From assembly GCA_900766925.1 (NCBI GenBank), contig CAAFXG010000169.1, forward strand, positions 1 through 7,643: a DNA stretch of 7,643 bases, in the 5' to 3' direction. The stretch comes from Lachnospiraceae bacterium (GTDB taxonomy: Bacteria > Bacillota > Clostridia > Lachnospirales > Lachnospiraceae). Position 1 is the first letter of the stretch, and the number at the start of each line of letters is the position of its first letter. Below the pieces are notes generated by a model. That model searched no databases. It saw nothing but the letters and a program-made list of their open reading frames with translations, and was not told where the DNA came from. Positions 5,389 to 7,643 of this stretch are shown piece by piece. Both the position numbers and the translations under genes were made by a program.

Positions 5389-6210
5389 ATGATTGTTATT
5401 ATCATATACTTAGTTTTGTTGTTTTTATCGAAAATTATTAAAAACAAAAAGATTAAAAGGTTTCGTAAAAAAATATTAACTTCACCATTAGTATTATTAG
5501 CTTTAGGTATGATAACGGCTGTATGTATTGACATGGCGGGATACCAGGATGGTTATTGGTATGACCAGTTCATCACTTTTTCTGCGATTATGATGTTTGC
5601 CTGGCCCATAAAATTAGTTGTTTGTGCGGTGAACAAGAGGAATAAGGCGCCGCTTGAATTAGAAGGTGATGAAGATAAGCTTCCTTCATCTGCTATAGGC
5701 AGAAGAAAAATTGTTGAAAGATTTAATGAAAAATATGAATTAAGACTTACTGATGCACAGATTGAATCTATAGTTAACGGTTCATTTCAGTCTAATATGT
5801 GGAAAGATGAAATTGTTGCAATGAATAAAAAATATGATTCTATTAGTGAGTGGTATGCTTCAGATACAAATTGGCTTCGTGCATATATGAAGGTATTTAA
5901 TGTACAGAACATTTCGACGGATTTTGAATTTCAGAAGGATATCTGTATAAGGAATTTTAATGAGATTTTTTCTTCAATTGATGCGACAAAATATAATTCT
6001 GTAGAAGAATGGATTAAAAAATGTGATGCAATGTTTCTTACTAATTTTGATGAAAGCTGTTATATGATTGCGCACAGATTTCTTGAAGTAAATGGATATG
6101 GCTATGCATTACCGAATATGAATATAATAAAAGTCAGTGATGAACTAGATGGTCTAATTGATAAATACGACAAGACAAGTACTGGTATAACTGCAAAAAT
6201 GAGCTCTTAA
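5389..6210 (+). CDS. Unknown membrane protein with cytoplasmic helical domain
   Basis: I do not recognise this 273-residue protein. It has three hydrophobic segments (about 1-17, 33-50 and 61-81). The loop at 15-28 is very basic (KIIKNKKIKRFRKK) and the segment after the third helix begins NKRNK, so the positive-inside rule puts both in the cytoplasm with the N-terminus outside. Residues 87-273 form a soluble, charged, probably helical domain. Within it KYDSISEW (148-155) and KYNSVEEW (201-208) form a repeat with a 53-residue period, suggesting a duplicated helical unit. No catalytic motif is seen. It follows the dehydrogenase by 56 bases with GAGG at 5377-5380, eight bases before ATG, and is the last gene before the terminator, so it is probably co-transcribed with the CDP-pentitol genes. 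A role in export, assembly or anchoring of the surface polymer is possible but unproved. Confidence 0.75.
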   Translation: MIVIIIYLVLLFLSKIIKNKKIKRFRKKILTSPLVLLALGMITAVCIDMAGYQDGYWYDQFITFSAIMMFAWPIKLVVCAVNKRNKAPLELEGDEDKLPSSAIGRRKIVERFNEKYELRLTDAQIESIVNGSFQSNMWKDEIVAMNKKYDSISEWYASDTNWLRAYMKVFNVQNISTDFEFQKDICIRNFNEIFSSIDATKYNSVEEWIKKCDAMFLTNFDESCYMIAHRFLEVNGYGYALPNMNIIKVSDELDGLIDKYDKTSTGITAKMSS

Positions 6211-6248
6211 GTTTATACATAAATATTGTACAGAGTAAATTATACAGA

Positions 6249-6290
6249 GAAAATGCTCGAGTCGCCTATAAGGCAATCTCGAGCATTTTC
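6249..6290. terminator. Bidirectional intrinsic terminator between convergent genes
   Basis: A perfect 13-bp stem, GAAAATGCTCGAG (6249-6261) with CTCGAGCATTTTC (6278-6290), encloses a second GCCT/AGGC stem (6264-6267 and 6271-6274) with loop ATA. On the plus strand the hairpin ends in TTTTCTTT and closes the unit ending at 6210. On the minus strand it ends in TTTTCTCT and closes the glycosyltransferase gene, whose stop codon (6266-6268) and last codons lie inside the structure. Confidence 0.92.
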
Positions 6291-7444
6291 TTTAGCTTAA
6301 CATCATAGCTATGGAATTCCTTGACCTTCTCGTAGCCATTCTTGGCAATTTGCATTCTCTCATCCTCATGCTCAAGGTAATACTCAATCTTACCCAACAT
6401 ATCAGGAATGCTATCATACAAAACGATATCTTCATCAGGAACGAAATGATCAGGAATCTCTGCCTGATAATTTGACAGGACAAAGCCGCCGCAGCCCATA
6501 AGGTCAAATATTCTAAGGGGTAAACCTGTTTTAATAGGTTTGTTGGTCAGGTTAAGGTTAATTTTGCTGCACTTGATAATCTTAGGCATCATCCGGTTGG
6601 AATCTGCACCACCACGGTTATTTACAAGTGGCAATTGGGAAGTATCACTTAATGTCCACAGATCAAATTTATATCTTCCGTTAAAGGCTTCGGCAATTGC
6701 ATTAAAGGTTCTTATTCGCTCTGTCTCTGTACATTTATATCCGATATATGTGTCGGCAACGATTGCCTTCACATCTTCGGTATAATCCTCGCCGAGTGGA
6801 AACCAGTCTGCATATTTCTTGAATTCCATAGCCCATTCATCGGTTATGGAATCCTCAATGAAATTGTAACCATAGACGTTTAACTGAGCATTTATAAGCC
6901 CGTCAACGAAACCGCGAATTCTGTCCGGAAGATCTTTTTCGATGTCATTGTATTTGCATTTCTCAGAATAAAGCGAACCCACAAATGAGATATCGGCATC
7001 ATATTCCTTATGGTCTTCTTCTGTGAGAGAGACGCTGTCCCAGGTCGTAAAATCACAGCCTAGTGGCATATGGAAAATGCAATCCGGATTCATAGGCGCG
7101 AATTTCTCATATTGCATTCTGTCCAGTAAAAATATTCTGTTGGTCGGGAGCTTGATTGTTTCGGAATATAGCTGAAAGCTTGGGCAATCAACAGTCCAGG
7201 AGATATAAGTAATTTTGAAAACCTTGCAGCAACGGGCGATAATAGGTTGGAAATTAACTGAAAATACACAGTCGGCATCTCGATGCTTCTGGAGAAGCTC
7301 TGCCAGCGCCTGTAAATAATTGGTATCATAGTCGACACTGCCGAGTGGCTCATCCATTGTAATAAGAGTATATCCAAGCCTTTTAATGGCATTGGTAATT
7401 CCTGTCTCACATATACTATTCCATCTGCAAAAAACTATCTTCAT
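6266..7444 (-). CDS. CgeB-family (DUF3880-type) glycosyltransferase
   Basis: The 392-residue cytoplasmic protein has the two-domain GT-B layout of the CgeB/spore-maturation glycosyltransferase family, whose members attach sugars to surface or spore glycans and proteins; donor and acceptor are unknown here. In the N-terminal half, YISWTVDCP (80-88) followed by FLLDRMQYEKF (105-115) is the DUF3880-like signature. In the C-terminal half, GLPLRIFDLMGCGGFVLSNY (307-326), then a DEDIVLY strand and NGYEKVKEFHSY near the end, match the Glyco_trans_1_2 domain that binds the nucleotide sugar. There is no signal peptide or membrane helix. The start is well supported: AAAGGAG at 7457-7451 lies 6 bases from ATG. 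It is transcribed toward the CDP-pentitol genes, so it is a separate unit but plausibly part of the same surface-glycan region. Its last codons form one arm of its terminator. Confidence 0.87.
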   Translation of the reverse strand: MKIVFCRWNSICETGITNAIKRLGYTLITMDEPLGSVDYDTNYLQALAELLQKHRDADCVFSVNFQPIIARCCKVFKITYISWTVDCPSFQLYSETIKLPTNRIFLLDRMQYEKFAPMNPDCIFHMPLGCDFTTWDSVSLTEEDHKEYDADISFVGSLYSEKCKYNDIEKDLPDRIRGFVDGLINAQLNVYGYNFIEDSITDEWAMEFKKYADWFPLGEDYTEDVKAIVADTYIGYKCTETERIRTFNAIAEAFNGRYKFDLWTLSDTSQLPLVNNRGGADSNRMMPKIIKCSKINLNLTNKPIKTGLPLRIFDLMGCGGFVLSNYQAEIPDHFVPDEDIVLYDSIPDMLGKIEYYLEHEDERMQIAKNGYEKVKEFHSYDVKLKKMLEIAL

Positions 7445-7530
7445 TCCCGTCTCCTTTGGTAAAATTCGTGATATATATTAATAATAACAAAAGCATGCTC
7501 ATAAAGCAAAGAGTAATTATTTGTTGATGG

Positions 7531-7542
7531 AGTAAATTTACT
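7531..7542. repeat. 12-bp palindrome in the glycosyltransferase leader
   Basis: AGTAAATTTACT is a perfect palindrome about 87 bases upstream of the glycosyltransferase start and within its predicted untranslated leader. It could be a protein-binding site, but AT-rich palindromes of this length also arise by chance. Confidence 0.25.
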
Positions 7543-7578
7543 GTCAGTTGGAAATGGTTAGAGTTCCCCTAAGACAAA

Positions 7579-7597
7579 TGATTTGCTTTGATTTGCT
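7579..7597. repeat. Two 9-bp direct repeats one helical turn apart
   Basis: TGATTTGCT occurs at 7579-7587 and 7589-7597, a 10 bp period. The pair covers the predicted transcription start of the minus-strand glycosyltransferase gene, a position suited to a repressor that binds one DNA face. The repeats are seen directly; the function is inferred. Confidence 0.35.
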
Positions 7598-7600
7598 GTT

Positions 7601-7629
7601 ATTTTACATTTTCCTTTTTGACATGTCAA
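7601..7629 (-). promoter_or_regulatory. Sigma-A-type promoter of the glycosyltransferase gene, -35 box within a palindrome
   Basis: On the minus strand TTGACA (7629-7624) is followed by a 17-base spacer and TAAAAT (7606-7601), a perfect -35 box and a five-of-six -10 box. Transcription would begin near 7594 and give a leader of about 150 nt before ATG 7444. The -35 box forms one half of the perfect 14-bp palindrome TTTGACATGTCAAA (7617-7630), so the opposite strand also shows a TTGACA pointing out of the window. The palindrome may be an operator or may reflect back-to-back promoters; the sequence needed to decide lies beyond 7643. Confidence 0.6.
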
Positions 7630-7643
7630 ATATTACTAGTATA

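Overview
The window is low-GC DNA (AT-rich by eye) with strong GGAGG-type ribosome binding sites and sigma-A-like promoters. Its protein families (AAA-ATPase_like/PD-(D/E)XK fusion, CgeB-type glycosyltransferase, TarI/TarJ-like enzymes, ExeA-type transposon ATPase) point to a Firmicute, most likely a Lachnospiraceae gut or rumen bacterium of the Butyrivibrio/Roseburia kind. This assignment is an inference from family make-up and base composition, not from a marker gene.

Left part (1-618): a decayed transposon end. It has three roughly 22-23 bp tandem repeats (48-106), a long nested inverted repeat (112-182), and on the minus strand a broken C-terminal piece of an ExeA/TniB-like transposition ATPase with two frame changes and an internal deletion (186-488). 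From 489 to 618 there is a repeat-rich upstream region for the next gene.

Middle left (619-2623): one long AAA-ATPase plus PD-(D/E)XK nuclease-like gene with an extra N-terminal domain. It is split by a single frame change at a T6 tract (1065-1070); everything after the break is still intact.

Middle right (2644-6210): four plus-strand genes with gaps of 57-94 bp, probably one transcription unit. They encode a ribulose-phosphate 3-epimerase-like enzyme, an IspD/TarI-like cytidylyltransferase, a zinc-dependent polyol-phosphate dehydrogenase of the GatD/TarJ type, and an unknown three-segment membrane protein. The first three read as a complete route from a pentulose 5-phosphate to a CDP-pentitol (ribitol, arabinitol or xylitol type), the activated donor for a surface glycopolymer. 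Which pentitol is made cannot be told from the sequence.

Right part (6249-7643): a strong bidirectional terminator separates this unit from a convergent minus-strand CgeB-type glycosyltransferase. That gene has a near-consensus promoter at 7601-7629, inside a palindrome-rich leader of about 150 nt. Together the right two thirds look like part of a cell-surface polysaccharide or glycoprotein decoration locus, with mobile DNA at its left edge. The best candidates for something undescribed are the epimerase-coupled CDP-pentitol cassette and the unknown membrane protein attached to it.
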